Source: Albula goreensis (taxonomy: Eukaryota > Chordata > Actinopteri > Albuliformes > Albulidae). From it: 64,000 nt of DNA. The stretch spans positions 42,578,534-42,642,533 of the forward strand of contig CM040741.1 of NCBI GenBank assembly GCA_022829145.1. The letters run 5' to 3'. Numbering within the stretch: the stretch's first letter is position 1; every line of letters starts with the position of its first letter. The notes beneath the pieces are model-generated. The model worked only from the letters and a program-made list of their open reading frames with translations, was not told where the DNA came from and searched no databases. The position numbers and the translations under genes are program-made. This document shows, in pieces, positions 1 through 14,200 of the stretch.

Positions 1-634
1 CTTTGACTGTTATTTCAACATACCCTAAGCTTAAAGGCAAGTATTTTAAAGTGTGTTATTTTAACATGTCCATGTTCCCTTAGGCATTTTTATGTTTCTA
101 TGCTTTTGAAGCATATATTCACTCTCTAATCATTTCCATCTTAAGAGCTAAAGACAGAGAAAGGAATCCAGACAATGGCAGTGCAACTCAATCTCACATA
201 CTACACTTATCATGGTTTTTGTATTGTGACATAGAAAGGCTTTGACATTTACATCACAGGCTACTGAACTAAAACCATTGTTAGTGTTAGGAACAAAATA
301 CAGACTTTGCCTTAATTATGGGTGATCGGTGCAGGCCTCAAACCACACTGGATTTGTGTTTGTTTGGGTGAGTTTGACAGCATGGATGTCATATAAAGCT
401 TGTAATATTGTCAAATAAGTCTTTTGAAGACTTCACCATCAGTTGCTAAAATATATTTAGACAGAATATGTTTTTTTCTCTAAGAAAACCTAGGAAATGA
501 GAGTCTTCCTCAACTTTAAAAAACAGTGATGATGTGGATATATGGATATATGAATATGAGGTCATGGTTCATCAATGTTTGTTTCTTAAAAAGAGAAGTC
601 ATTTTCAATCATACTTTTATCATACACTTTTATG
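1..634. other. AT-rich intergenic stretch
   Basis: No gene, RNA or repeat family can be supported here. The only open frames are short and lack codon bias or flanking splice signals. Confidence 0.5.
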
Positions 635-826
635 TATATATAGTGTTAATTCCATGATGTAGTTACATGAAATGTGCCATATAAGTATATCATAGACTGA
701 TGTACATATATGGTACAGGAAATACACCATATATGTACAACAGTCTATGAATATTTAGCCAACGCCCCACCCATTGGAGGGAGATGTTAGTTAAATATTC
801 ATAGACATGGAATTAACCCTATATAA
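635..826. mobile_element. Non-autonomous DNA transposon (MITE) with nested palindromes
   Basis: The outer inverted repeats are about 20 bp: 637-656 (GTTAATTCCATG core) pairs with 806-826 (CATGGAATTAAC core). They are bordered by TATATA-type sequence that may be the target duplication. Inside lie a 25-bp inverted pair, 690-714 with 726-750 (one mismatch, 11-nt loop), and a 14-bp perfect pair, 744-757 with 792-805. There is no coding capacity. The structure is what a MITE shows; the parent superfamily is not identifiable from the ends alone. Confidence 0.7.
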
Positions 827-3800
827 ATATCAAAGAGTTTGACAAAAAGTAAGGTTGAAAATTGAATTGGGTTAAAATGTTTCTGATAAAGAATAGAAAG
901 CAAAATCATGATTTGTCATTAATACATTCACTTGTTCCTACGTATCTGGGAAATAACTGAGAAAAGGTCTCCGCTCCTCTTGTTGAAAATTTCTGACATA
1001 ATTAAACACTTCACAGAAATCACCCAACCAAGCAGCTGAAACCAAAAGCATGTTTCATCTGTCCAAGCGGAATTGCAATGTTTGGGTAAATAAATACAGG
1101 GTATCTTATTTCCAGAAGCCCACTAATTAAACCTGGGACTTTTTTAGTAGAGTGGTTTTAACCAAAATGGCACATCTTGATTTAAGCTAAATTTGTACAC
1201 AGTAAACAAAAAAAGATGAAAAAAATTAGTTTGGGGTGGGGGTGTCACGTGTTCAAAGGTTTTGAAGATATTTGAAGTGCTTGTGGCTAGTTGGCTACTT
1301 TAAAGCCCTTTAAACCAAAATAGAGTGAAATTATAAAAATGCAAGAAATGTATTCAAAAATAAGATAAAGCAAATAATCACTGAAATGGAATAATACATT
1401 TTCTCATTTCTAATGCCCTAGTCTTGATTAGCTGAATTTCCTGTAGCATGATTTTATATGAGTATATGGGAGTATATTCCCATCATTTTAACATGCCGAA
1501 TAGAAACTAGCTAGCTAGCATTGTGCACACAAATTTGTTGACTTTTGAATGGAAACATTTGATGTGACATCCTCCAATACACTTGTCCTTGAGCCAATGA
1601 ATGTTGAATTCAACAAGCCAAGCAGTCATATGAAAGAATTAGAACAAAAACATTAAATTTATGATGACCGCTGGTTTTACCTTGTTAAACTCACCTCCCC
1701 AAGTGTTTAGGGGTCATTAACCAAATTAACAAGAGGTTATGACGAAGAGGAATAAGGAAACATATCTTTGTAAACCATGCATACCATGCATAGGAAAGTA
1801 ATGCCACAGCCACCCACAGCACAGGTATTATATCAGAGATATTACACACAGAAACCAATAGGAATTAAACTTATCGGCACCAGCGTGCCCATCAGATTAC
1901 AATCTGGCTGCCAAGCGAAAGGCTCCTCTGAACTCTGGCAGCTCACTGTGGAGTTCATACCCAATGCAATATCACAGACCAGTGAGCGTCAATAATCCGT
2001 GTCTCATCTTTCCTCAGGTTGAGGAACTTCTCGGCTTGTTTACATCTGACATTGTTGCATAGCAGGGTCCCAGGCTGAGGTCAAAGCCAGACGATCTGTG
2101 CACTGCAAAAGTTCTCATCTCCCTTTGCCAGAGAATCTAATAATATCAAGCATTAAAGATTCAGTTTCCCCTTGTTAAACCAGTGCTTTGTATTGGAGTG
2201 TTGGGTTCTGCATATCCTAGAAATTTGAGAGTGAGCCTCCTGGCCAGGAAACCCGCTGCCAGCACCTCAGTTACTGGTGGCATGAGCAGCTTTTATCTGC
2301 GGCCTAACATTCAAAAGCCCATTTGGCTGAAAGCAGAATCTGGTTTCAGTTCAGGGGAAATGATCGTCCAGCTTTGACAACATTGCCTCCCATTGATGAT
2401 GTTAAAGTAAAATAGTAAACAAAGAGGAGGTTTTTTAGTTATAATTTAAAATGAAGGTAGACATGAATTAATCAACATGGCACAGTCCTGATGTCCTGAT
2501 GGGCTACCAAGTGGCTTACTTAGACATTTTGCCAGGGAAGCAGACATGGGCCCAGTGATGTTCAAGTCCGAGACACACCATTACCTGCCATGGGTCTCTA
2601 GCATCCACTTCTGCTCTTCAGGGTGCCTGTACATACACAGACTGAGTATATGCTGTCATCCTCCAACATCACAGACAGCATGTAATCAGTGGTGCATCTG
2701 TAGTGTGGAAAAGTGTGCATCTACATTGTCATGTGAATCAGAGGAATCATGTGTCACGCCTCCCACCTCCTGAGTTGGCGGGCTGCTTTATTTTAGCAAA
2801 CAGTTTAGCTGAGTAGCTGAGTTCAGATGAGAAAAAGGGCAAAAAATAAAAAAAAACATGGCACAGTCCTACCAAGAGACCGGCGTACTGTACATTACCA
2901 TGGTTCTAAATCAGTCGTTCCCACCCGTTCTCACATAACCCAAAGGCTGGGGAACCGTGGTTAGGATGAACTTTGCTGACAGCTCCTTCTTGCACTTGTG
3001 TTCCCAGGCTGGCAGGTCTTTCCCAGCACCGTATCTGCTGCCATGTGCTGTTTACTGCAGCCCTGTGGTTCATACTGACTACAAGGCATTGGAAACCAGA
3101 TATCCACAAAAGAGACAACTCCTCCATCACTGAAGCAGCAGTGTTGGCAGCCTAATCAGGACGCAGCCTTCACTCCATCTGCAGTCTGCTGAGAGACATG
3201 CTGACCAAGGTCCCAAGGACCATCAATGTTGCCAGAGACATTGATTTCAAGTATGCTTGTTTGAAAATGTTTATCATGCTCATGTCAGATGGTACTAAAG
3301 CAATGCTGTAGCATCGATGTCTATTGTCTTTCTATACCGACATTTGAATGTTCCCTTTGCCAGAGTTGAATTTTTTTTTCTCTATTTAAGATTTTGTCAA
3401 TGCTTTCACGGAAATTGACAGTGATGTCTATTGCATAGCCAGGCAAGTTCCCAGTTGTGAGGTATAAGGTGGCTGCGTGTCATGACAAAAGATGTATCAA
3501 AGTCGACAAGCTTATTTTGAATACTACTGAAGATTTAGATTCGTTGTTTATGTCTGGAGGGTATTCGCAGATCTTTCATACTGTTTTCATAGCAAGGTCT
3601 TCCAAATTCTTAGCACAATATTCATGAAACTTTCTACTCGACCACCTACACAGTGATCTCTTCTGGCAATTTACAACATATTGTACAGCTTAAGCACTGG
3701 GTGTGATTTCCTCCAATAGCTTTCTTTCCCACCACAAAGCTTTATAAAAATCAAAAATATGGCTGAAAGAATGTGTCTGACATGTAATGGCTTGGAGTAT

Positions 3801-4587
3801 CACCCTTTCCTATTGAGCCCATAGATCTGACTGCATAAGACATTTCAGTCACCTTTTTGAATCCATTCCCAAAAATGGTTTTTTGTCATTCTCCCCAACA
3901 GCCTTGGTGCTATAGACTTAATAATTTTAAACATCATTCTTTTATCTGATATAAATAAAATAATGTATACATTTAAATTATGAACACTGGTTTTCTAAAA
4001 TTAGTTATACTCTAAGGACAAAATCAAGGAAAAGTATTTTGGAAGTTTGTGATGATAATTTACCAGATCTTTGAAGCTTAAAATGACTAAACACGCATAA
4101 CCAGAAAAATGTTACTATTTCCTTGGTTATATGGCCAGCTGTAGCATGTTCCCTCTACTGGCTTGGCAATGAGAAAGCCATAAAATTACTACTGATCAAA
4201 CCAAAACACTAAAGCTTAAATCAGTTGGAGGAATGACCATCACCCCATGAATGAGAACAAAATGTAGTCCAGGAAATTAACCCACAAAAATTTACTCATT
4301 CATAATACCCCTGATGAAAAGACTCAAGACTGCCTTTTTGCCCTTTTTGTGTTTCAGTCTTTTCACATAAGATCTTCCAGGGGCTCCCAGACCACACCTT
4401 CTCCCCAAGGGCCTCCTTAAAGCCCTTTTTCATTGAGAGAAACCTTTAAACCTTTTCACAGAGGTGCATGTTCACATGAAAGACAGTTTTTGAAGAGGGA
4501 AACAAATTCAAGTCAGGGTATGAGATGCGTTCTCTTATCCTTCCTCTTTCCTTCTACCTCCCTCTAATGCTTTCTCATAAGTCTACC

Positions 4588-4590
<3 letters not shown>
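827..4590. other. Intergenic, no supportable gene
   Basis: This is an AT-rich stretch with several short open frames on both strands (for example 1777-1995 and 2546-2773). They show no recognisable domain or exon structure. I see no repeat family with confidence. Confidence 0.45.

Positions 4591-4626
<36 letters not shown>
4591..4626. repeat. (CT)18 microsatellite
   Basis: This is an uninterrupted CT dinucleotide run of 36 bases, likely length-polymorphic. Confidence 0.97.
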
Positions 4627-4628
<2 letters not shown>

Positions 4629-7600
4629 GAGCCAGCCTCCACCTCCCCCAACGGCTACAGCTGTGGTGGAGTGCAATGATGACGTCCTTGGAGTAATTAC
4701 ACTACAAACAGGAGTTTGAGGGGTAAATACAGCGCTGGGAAGAAAGTTACCAGGCAACCAAAAGTGTAACCCAATACCAGCCAGCTCCCTTATAAATTTA
4801 GAATGTATTCACTAGCTCCACATGTGGTCTATATTTATCCTGTGGTTGCTTTCAGTTTCAGTTTTTCTACTTTCTCTCTCATCAAAGGCGATGTTGTCGT
4901 TAGGGAAAGATGCACAGATGCCATTTTGTTGATTATCTTCCCCAACACTCCATAATAATATTTCCATATCACTTACCCATTGCATTAGCATGTCATTATA
5001 TACTTCAACTGTTTCTAAATGTTCACTTGATTATTTCTTCTCAAATGAACTGCTTATCCTGTTTAACATTTATTGCGTTCACTTTCAGCTTTCTTTTAAA
5101 GGCTGACTTTCTCTGCCCTGCTTGTCAAAACTTGCACCAAATCAGATGTACCAGATCAGATTTAAAAACCTATGACTCACCTCAGGATATTGCACTGCCA
5201 TTTAAAAGCCCGTGCCTTGTATGAAATCATAAATATATTAAAACACACCAGTCCCTCAATTATTTTCAAGTGGTTTGACTTTGTCTGCTTGTAATGCAAT
5301 GCGTCTGTAGGAATATGAAGAAGGGACCACTGCCATGTGCAAGACTCATTAAAATAAATGGTAATCTATTCAAATTTGTTTCTTCTGAAACATAAATGTG
5401 TATAAGTACCAAACACAAGATCTTTCCAGGTATTATATGGCCTGTTACATATAGCTCTGGGTTGAGTTACAATGTAGGCCTCTGCATGAGAATACACCCT
5501 GGGGGAAAACATTAGGTGTAGTACTCATGCAAGATACAATAGTCATGATCAGATTCTGCACTATTCATAAAAAAAGGAAAAGCTAATTGCACATTGAAAG
5601 TATACATACTGCACCATATGTATGTCAAGTGACACCGATAAGTACAATTATGTTGTTTCCATCTTTAAATAAAACATGTATGGTTGCCTTTCTTTTTTGT
5701 CTAACAGGAAATGGTTTGGCTGAATGCACATTGAAGACAGTTACATTTAGCAGACCACACAGTACTACAGGAGAGGGTTAGTGTTCACTGGAAGATCACT
5801 GTGTCCCTCATTGACAGCAGATGGTTGGCTTTGGGTACCTGGGGCATTGTTGATAGGGAACCAATGATGCAGTAACCCAAGGGATACTGGTTGACTTTCA
5901 CCCAACCTACTCCTCATGGACCGAGGCCAGCTGTTTCCTGCTGCTGTAGACGTTGCTCATAGCTGGATAATGACAAGGTCCAGTCAAAACCCTGAGACTG
6001 ACGTACCCAGTGTTTGTGTGACCAACCGAGGCATTCGTCAGCCCAAGTTTCTCACATTTTTAAAACACTATTAAAACAATATTAAAGACAATGCAGAGAG
6101 GTATTGACAAATCTATTGTCAAATATCAAGTAAAAACTTCTTCTACCAAGCTAAACATCTATAATGTAAGAAGAAACCTATTATGATTCCAATGTATAAA
6201 CCAAGATGTAGTGTTCTTAGTGGACAGAATTGAAAGTATTAATCATTAGACACATGCAATTCAGACACATGCTGGAACTCTCATGTTAAGGTCACTCATT
6301 TAAATCAAATCCTGGTGTGAGGATGGTTTTCCTAAAGCATGTAAATGTTTCTGCACACCTGCCTGGGTGCTCACATTTACCAATTTAAGGCAAAGAATAT
6401 GGAGACTCCTCACAACAGGACATTTATTATGAAGCAGAAATCAACTTGACAACATGGAGAGATGCAGAATCTCTCAGTGCAAATTCCCACTTTGATGTTT
6501 TAATTGGCTCAAAATGTCTTGATCCCTGGTGGAAAGAAGAATTCTGTGCTATACACTGACATTCTTCATAAACACAATCAGATACACATGGAATGGAGTC
6601 ACTCCTTTAGATTAGCTTGGTCTGACAAGGTCCAATTATTTCATTATTACTTTGATTCAGTTAAAGTTTTTGCAGAATATATCCAGTTACAAAGTAAATA
6701 TTAACAGAGGGGTGAACACACATCAATGGACTATGGCAGGTCTATCTGTTTATCAATGCATTATAGACTGAAATTCATGCAATGTTATTAAACATCCCAT
6801 AAGTCAATTGATGCCATGACTCACATAAATCCATAAACATGATCATTTAATGTTTTCAAAGAGTGTATTGATTTATTTATGTATTGTAAATAAAGTTTTG
6901 TAAACACATGGACAGTGTTGGGACTATACTGACAGAAATACAAAGAACAGAGAATATCTGTCAGTTTAATATGTTCCATAAGGCATCGTGGACATCAAGT
7001 GCATAAATAATATTGGTTCTGAAGGTAAATGTATTTTCTCCTGACTGTTTAAGGCACACAGATAAATTTGAGGGGGCACCCTTTTGGTACAGTGAAAGAC
7101 GCCAGGCCATTATTAATCCCAGAGTGAAACAAAAGCCCAAGGTTGTGGTTAGTGCAGCAGGGCCAAGACCTCCTCCATGTCTACAGCAGGCAGCTGTGGG
7201 TCAGGCTTTTACCCAGCCTGCACCTCTGCCCCCTCACCCTACAGCTGCCTGGGCAGTGTGGGTGGCTGGCATTCCCCAGAGACAGAAAGAATGACAAAAA
7301 CTTGGAAAAACAAAGGGGGAAAAAGACTTTAAGTCAAGTTACACAACAAAGGGCCAATTAGCCACTTCTGTTAATGATAATAAAATATTGTCTAGACGTG
7401 CTGTGTTAAAGGAAAGTGAATTTTATATGAGAATTATTTCAGTAAAAGCATAATGTCTGCCAGAATCTGCCTGGAGTATTCATTTTTATGAAAAGCATAA
7501 TAACATTTACTGTCGTTAGTCTGCAGTCCTGGATAAAAGTCTGGAGCTTCTGGTACAAGAAGAGGGTGGTAGCGCACTCTGTGTGTGTTTCATTAGTATG

Positions 7601-10555
7601 CCTGTTGTTTTTATTGTTATAGAAATGGAAATTTTGCTAACTCAGCCATATCATAGCAAAATTAAGGTTACTGTAATACGATGTCAAATATCTGACTTCT
7701 CTACATGGGCTTGTGTTTGAGGAGGGGACCTTGTACAAATTTTCAAATGTAAATAGTTTCTTGATTTCAAATGTAAATTAATACTTGATAACGTTTTTAT
7801 CTTAACTTGTTTTGTCTCCTGATAACTTCAGCCTTCCATATTTTATCTTATTTAAATATGCTACATTAAACATAGTTGGACAACATCCTACAACCTCAAT
7901 CTAATCTTTTTAAAAATAAGCTTTAAAAAGGGTTGTAGTGGATATAAATGAAGATCTGTATTCATTAGGCTAATTGTTAATGTACACTGGTTGCAGTTCT
8001 CACTGTTCACCACAGCTTTTTGTTATCCAGCGAGATATCCCAGCCAGTTATTTGGCTACAATGTTGACCTATAAGCTTGTGAGAAACGACCGGCTGGCTG
8101 GTGAGGTTGCTTGCTATTACAATGACAAACCAAGGCGAGCATGCCAAACAACCTGCAACATCCAATAAGTAGTTGTATGTACCTTGCAAACTTGCAAACA
8201 ATAGTTTGCAAGATAGTGCATTGAAATTCACATTAATGTGCAAGATAAACGGAGAGCTAGTTCTGTAGCCTCCCAAGAATTAGCCTCTTTGAGCATGCAT
8301 GATGAGCCCTGAAGTCAAGCTAATTTGACAGTCTTCTGGTTGAAATCCAGAAATGTCATCTTTATTCCACTGCCTATGTGTGGCATTTTTCAAAAATGGA
8401 GCACAAAATGCTTACTGCATGACAGCTCTGGCTGATCAGCTCTGCCTTGTGGCACAGAAAGTTCTGGCTGATCAGACTCTGATTATCTGATTGGCTACAG
8501 CGTAAGCCATGATGCATGGCACAGAAAGCTCGTGATCTGCCTGTTCCTGTCTCAGCTATGCAGTCCTCCAGCAGACTGGAACCAGCCATGCTCTATTGAT
8601 ATTGGGCTGTGCACAGCAAGCAAAGAACATGGGAATGCTCCAAACTGATTCCATTTCCTGGTTCACTGGAAAAGTAATGACAACAATATTATATGCATCA
8701 TATAACATAGCAAACTATTACAATCTATGATTCAACATGATAAATCTCTTAGCCTTCTTCACACTGGCAATGTCTCATTGTAGTCAGATTGTAATCTGTC
8801 TAGATTTTTTATCACGCATATTTCCATTATGTAATGAGATATACAACCAGTGTTTTCATTTTGCATTTGCCACCATAACGAAAATTAAAGAGAGTAGACC
8901 AGAAAAGTTGTAGAGCACTCCAAGAACCATGAAAATGGCCCTCTACAAATTCCAGTACAATGCATATGGACACGATTATATCTCTTTCCTTTTTTATAAA
9001 TTGGTTGATATCATTCCTCATTGTTTTAGCTCTTTATTAGAATAAATATTTAACATGTTTTGCTTGTTTCATGAAAATACTGGCCTTTCATGGATACAGC
9101 AGCCTGTGGGTAAGTAGCAGTGCTAATGGAAGGACATAGATGGCTTCGCCTAACTGAATAGTCCAAAGAAAAAGAATAAAGTATTTACAATGCAGTATTA
9201 TTATCCTGTATCAAATGTAAAGTAACATAATAAGAGCATAATAATTTTGCATTATTAATGAATTAGAGTTTTTTGGAAGACATCAAAATTTTAAGTATGC
9301 TAAAAAAATCTAATATGCTGTCATGCACTTTGATTATGTTTAAAGAAAAACAGGGCTTTAAATCTATAGACCTCACAAAATAATGTGAGTAAGAATAAAC
9401 TCACAATATTAGGGATAACTGTGGGTATGCCAGAAAAGTGTCAAAATATTGAAAATGTGCAGTATATTCGAGTGAACCATTGCCAAATTACATAAAAATG
9501 AATTACATTTAAAATGAATGTATGAATACATCTGGCATCGCCGAGTAAGTTGCAATAACGTTTCTCACATTATTCTTATCTCACACAAATGCAGCAAAAA
9601 GCCATGCTTAAGAAATTATTCCGAGGTTAAATGTCTGCAAAGTCATCTTTTACTGAGCACTGAAAGGTGTGCCAGTGTAATAATTAATAAATGTTTTACT
9701 ATTCCTCACAAAAAGTGTTGAGAGAAATGTTGGCGATTGCTGGACTCACCAAACATTTTCTTGCTCATTTGTGAAGAAAAAAATGTACCACTTGAGTTCC
9801 ATCATTAATTTACCCTTCAAGACAATTGAACGCAGGCTTAAATTTTGACCCTGTTTCCGACAACATGGTGGAGCCCAAATTAAAGCGAAGAAGGAGCCAG
9901 ACAGCATGCCATGATCATCGTAGCAGGCATGGAAAAGTGATTTAAATCTCATCACAGCATGTACATGTTTTAAAAGCTAATGATAAATAGAAATAGAGCA
10001 AAGCAAGAGTGTGATGTGGTATTCTTATAGGGTATGGATCACTTGAAAAGGACTTTAAAAGACTCTCACATACTTTGTATTAAGGCTACAAGCTATAGTT
10101 TTATGGAGTAGAATTAAATCATTGCCACATATTAAGAACTTGTAAAAATGTAATTTTTGCTTGTTTTGAGTCTAGCATGACAAAAATATTTCATGTAGTG
10201 AGGATACAGTGGTTGTTTTTATTCATTCATTTTCCTGGTGAGGCTAACTGCCACTTCTGATGCACAATGAATGCTATGTTTGATAGGAAGCACAGTTTAT
10301 ATTTTAAACAGAACATAGATATAAACCAGTGTGGTTGAAAATGTATAAACTGGGCTATTTAAGGGGGGTGACTTGTAATCTCTGGCAATGACCCAAAGTT
10401 CCAGGACGTTCTTTTCATGCACACCACTGTACAAGTGTTAGTACAGTATTTATACAATTTTATACATTTTTCATTTTTGCTCATAGGTTTGCTGCAGTAT
10501 AGTGGCATACCACTGTTAGGAGAAGTATTAGCAAACTAACACATCTTGCAACTTC
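4627..10555. other. Intergenic, no supportable gene
   Basis: No coding exon was recognised. Around 8160-8225 there is a short inverted repeat (CTTGCAAAC with GTTTGCAAG), and at 8429-8530 two short direct repeats (CTGGCTGATCAG; GGCACAGAAAG). The segment at 5780-6060 is somewhat richer in GC than its surroundings but matches nothing I can name. Confidence 0.45.
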
Positions 10556-10648
10556 TACTGCTACTAGTCCTACTACTAATAATAATAATCACAATCATCA
10601 TTACATAACAGCAACAATAATAATTATAATCATAATCATAATCATAAA
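10556..10648. repeat. Degenerate AT-rich trinucleotide/hexanucleotide repeat
   Basis: Imperfect ACT/AAT units run into an ATAATC repeat at roughly 10624-10648. Confidence 0.8.
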
Positions 10649-11155
10649 CTGCAAACAGCATTTCCCAGTATCATTTTTAGTTCACAATTCTCTTCAAAAC
10701 ACGTGTTTCACAGTGGCTTTACATCCTCATCTTAAGAAAACACAGTCAAACTTGAAAGTCATATGGCTTTCCATCTCCCATGCATCCATATGTGGGACCA
10801 AGCAGAAAATGCTAACCCTGAGTTGACTGTATAATTTTAAAGGAATAAACGATGCATGGTTGCACATGCAGGGGCGATGAAAAGATGCTGACTCCAGATA
10901 TCTCAGAGTTTGTTTAAACTTTGAGTCGCGTTGCGAGCGCATTAATTTTGGTTTGTGGGCTGCGGCCAGTTTGGGAGTGTGGAGCAGTTTAAGAAGCAGA
11001 TGGTCTGTGTGTAAAAAATAACATTGTCTCATAAAACACTTGATGTTTTTACTCAGATTACTGACATACATTGTCAGGTGCATATCACAAATTACAGCTG
11101 AAATCATCCCGACATCGTGCTAATTTTAACTTGCATGTGTTTCATTATTCTCTCA

Positions 11156-11290
11156 TTTCTTAGTAGATGCTCTTATCCAGAGTGAATTATAGGACTACCA
11201 TGGTATTGGCACCCAAAGTGTAAATCGGCAACAGCAATTACTTGGGTAGTGAACAGTAAGTGGCAGTACAGTAAAAAAAAAAATCAAGAT
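11156..11290 (-). mobile_element. Truncated SINE copy with L2-type tail
   Basis: The plus strand at 11158-11190 carries TAGTAGATGCTCTTATCCAG, the reverse complement of a common fish SINE/LINE 3' tail (CTGGATAAGAGC-TCTGCTA type). The same tail appears at 43203-43236. The tRNA-like head is not recognisable, so this copy is truncated or eroded, and its left limit in the element is uncertain. Confidence 0.55.
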
Positions 11291-14200
11291 AAAAAGCTTT
11301 AATAAGATGTACCGGTAATTCTACTGCTTAGCAGGAAGAATGTCTGCCACCTAGCTTAGGCCAGTCACATACTAACTGATAGCTTATCAATAGACATAGT
11401 ACTTATGGCTATCAGCTCTACTCCCAATGTTTAGCTTTCTAGATATGACAATGTCTGAGAGATTGCAGAGGTCAGAGCTTGCGCTTGTATAGGATGGGAT
11501 GTTGATCTGTTGGCATGGAGAAGCTGTGCCCCTGAATGCTTGCTGGATACACATTAAGGTTATGATTTTGTCACGTTATGAGATCAAGGCAAGGCATGAA
11601 CAAGGCATATTAAACACCAGTCAACCTTCTGCACTTCAGTGAAGTCTGCGTAGTGCCTCAGCGAGGGCTGTCAGTGGGGGGTTTCAAATGTCTTTATGTG
11701 ATAGTGCAAAGGTCCTGACCAGGTGGGAAGACTATTTTGTGAGGAGTGAATCAATTTGTTTTATGTTGAGGAAGAATCAGCAATACTGGATATTTCTCAG
11801 ACCATTCCAGAAACAAGAAGAGTGCACAACATGTGATCTTAGTTAAGCTATGTTGTTGTACTAATGTAGTAATTGCCAGTGAACATTTTAAAATATTGTT
11901 TCCAATGAATCAAATGAAAAGGATTGTCAATACAAACAAGAATACATAAAATCCCAATAGGTACTTTAATTGGGCTCATGTTAATTGACATTCTAATCAC
12001 ATGCTCATTGTTCCATTCCAGGTGAATAAGCACAAGAAGCACACCCAATTTGTTAATTATGCATGGTAATTACTTTGGGTATCATGACTTGTTGCTATTT
12101 TTTATTTTTTAGTATTTCTATGTACATTGTTTTAACAAGGTATATAGCATCTGTGCTGAATCTTAAATATAGGTGTAAAAATAAAAATAGGTGTGAGTAG
12201 TTTATTTGTATCAATATATTCATACTCCACCCACAAATATGCCTTTAGCCAACTAAAAACACAAGTTTTAATCTGATGGATGTTGTTGTGTGAACACACC
12301 TTAATCCTGGCTACACCAAATGAAGATGTTACCAAGACAACATATTTTAACAGGTATACTTTTGTTGTGTATGAAATGTTTAATTTAGTATGCCAGCTTG
12401 TACTGTGACATGAAATGTTCATTTGATGTAGCTAGCGGACTTGGCTTTATTTTGTTAACATGCTAGCTAGCTAGTTACATGTATTTGCATAATACATATG
12501 TAGAACTTTATGACAGAAAATTGTACAGAATTGTAAGAAGAGAAAAATCTGCGTTGTTCATAGATATGTCCATTTGATAAGGCTGCAACTATTTAAACTC
12601 TTAATTTTGGTCAACATGAGTGTTTTAGTTTTAGTGATAATCTCAAGACTGATTGCAGCTCAAAGGATTCTACTGAATTTAATGGATTTTATTAATGAAA
12701 CAAGTTAATAAGGTCTGAAAAAATGGGGAGAAGACCATGCTAATACCGGTGGAAGGCAGTTCTGTGGTTGAGAAGTCAATGGGAAAGTATAGTTGACTTT
12801 CCCTTCCATTTTGTTGGGGCTTCATACCCAAAGTTCCCACTAGTTTCCAAAGATAGTTACTAAAGACTTTTCAATTATATGGACAATGTTATGTGTAGGG
12901 AGCAATCATAAAACCAGAGTGTTTACTTCTCCTAAATGTTATGCTCTTTTGATTGGGGAGAAGTAGATCTGCTCAGGAAATGAGTTTCATTGGATAGGTC
13001 AGAAAAAAAGGATGAGAATGCAAGATATACTGTTCAAGATCTATAATTCTGAACCATCTTTGACTTTACTACAACAATACTTCTACCACTTTTGTTCATG
13101 TTATAAACCAGAATTACAGTGTAACTCAATTTTAAAGTCAACACACTAGATAAAACATTTGAGCTCATGGATGTTAAGTCCATTTTAACTTCTTTGGGAA
13201 AAGGGCAAGCTCCCTGGTCAGTTGTACTGCACACAGTCTGCCTACTGTACAGCAGATCAGCTGTTGGCTTCTCAGTAAGTTTGGAGCAGGAAACAATTAC
13301 AGTTAACATAGTGAAAAAAAATCAATGCTGGTATAAAATGAATGTGGCTGTATTGTGCTTGTATGCACATTGTTTATAGTAATGGGGTCTTTTTAATCAG
13401 TTTTACAGGGCCAGGTGTTTTTTTTCATGTCCTGTGTATTACAATTTCAGAGTAAACACCTGTGTTTTGTATGTACCTTTAATTCATTATAGGTATCTGT
13501 TCTGGGAATGGCTGTTTCCCCTGTCTTAACACCAATAGTTCTTAACACCAATAAGAGCTGCCCTCTCAATGTGCTTCTCCCCTCTCCAGACAGAAAGTCG
13601 TAGGTGCAGTCAGTTAAGCCATAGTTGTTACCAACCTTGAGTAATCATATCTAATAGCTCATTGCATCATCATCATCTGTTCTCTCCTTCCTCATACTGT
13701 CTGAAGTAAAGGCCACCTTGCCAACCTGGTTTTCTTGGAAAAGATACTTAGAAGAAAACAGAAGCAGAGAGTAGTAATGCAGTTATTTCATCACCATAAA
13801 ACATCTTATGCCACTTCAGGAATACTGAATGTCACAATTCAGCAGGTTTAAAGAGCTCTATAGCGCTGGAGGGTTCTGATCAATTAGTCTCATAGTCCTG
13901 TCATTTGTAGATGCAGAAAAAAACAAGAGCAAGATAAACAAATCTTTAACAATGAGGCAGAGTGCGGTGTAGGATTGTGTAAAAGACTATCTTTAAGTGA
14001 GATCATGGGAAACTAGTCTTACTCAGGTTGTAAAACCGCAGCTCTCCACAACTCAGTTGCCACCTGTCAAACCCCACAGAAAGTCACCATATAGACTGCT
14101 TACAGTTAATCTTTAAAGTCCAGGATTACCAGTGTGTGGTTAAAGTTCTTTTTGAAACAGCAATGAAAAAGCAGAGGGAATCAAACAAACATTTAGTTTA

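Noticed and set aside
7013-7361. Two overlapping plus-strand frames with Pro-rich content
   Set aside because: Neither frame has a recognisable domain, and both depend on a short GC-richer patch at 7140-7270.
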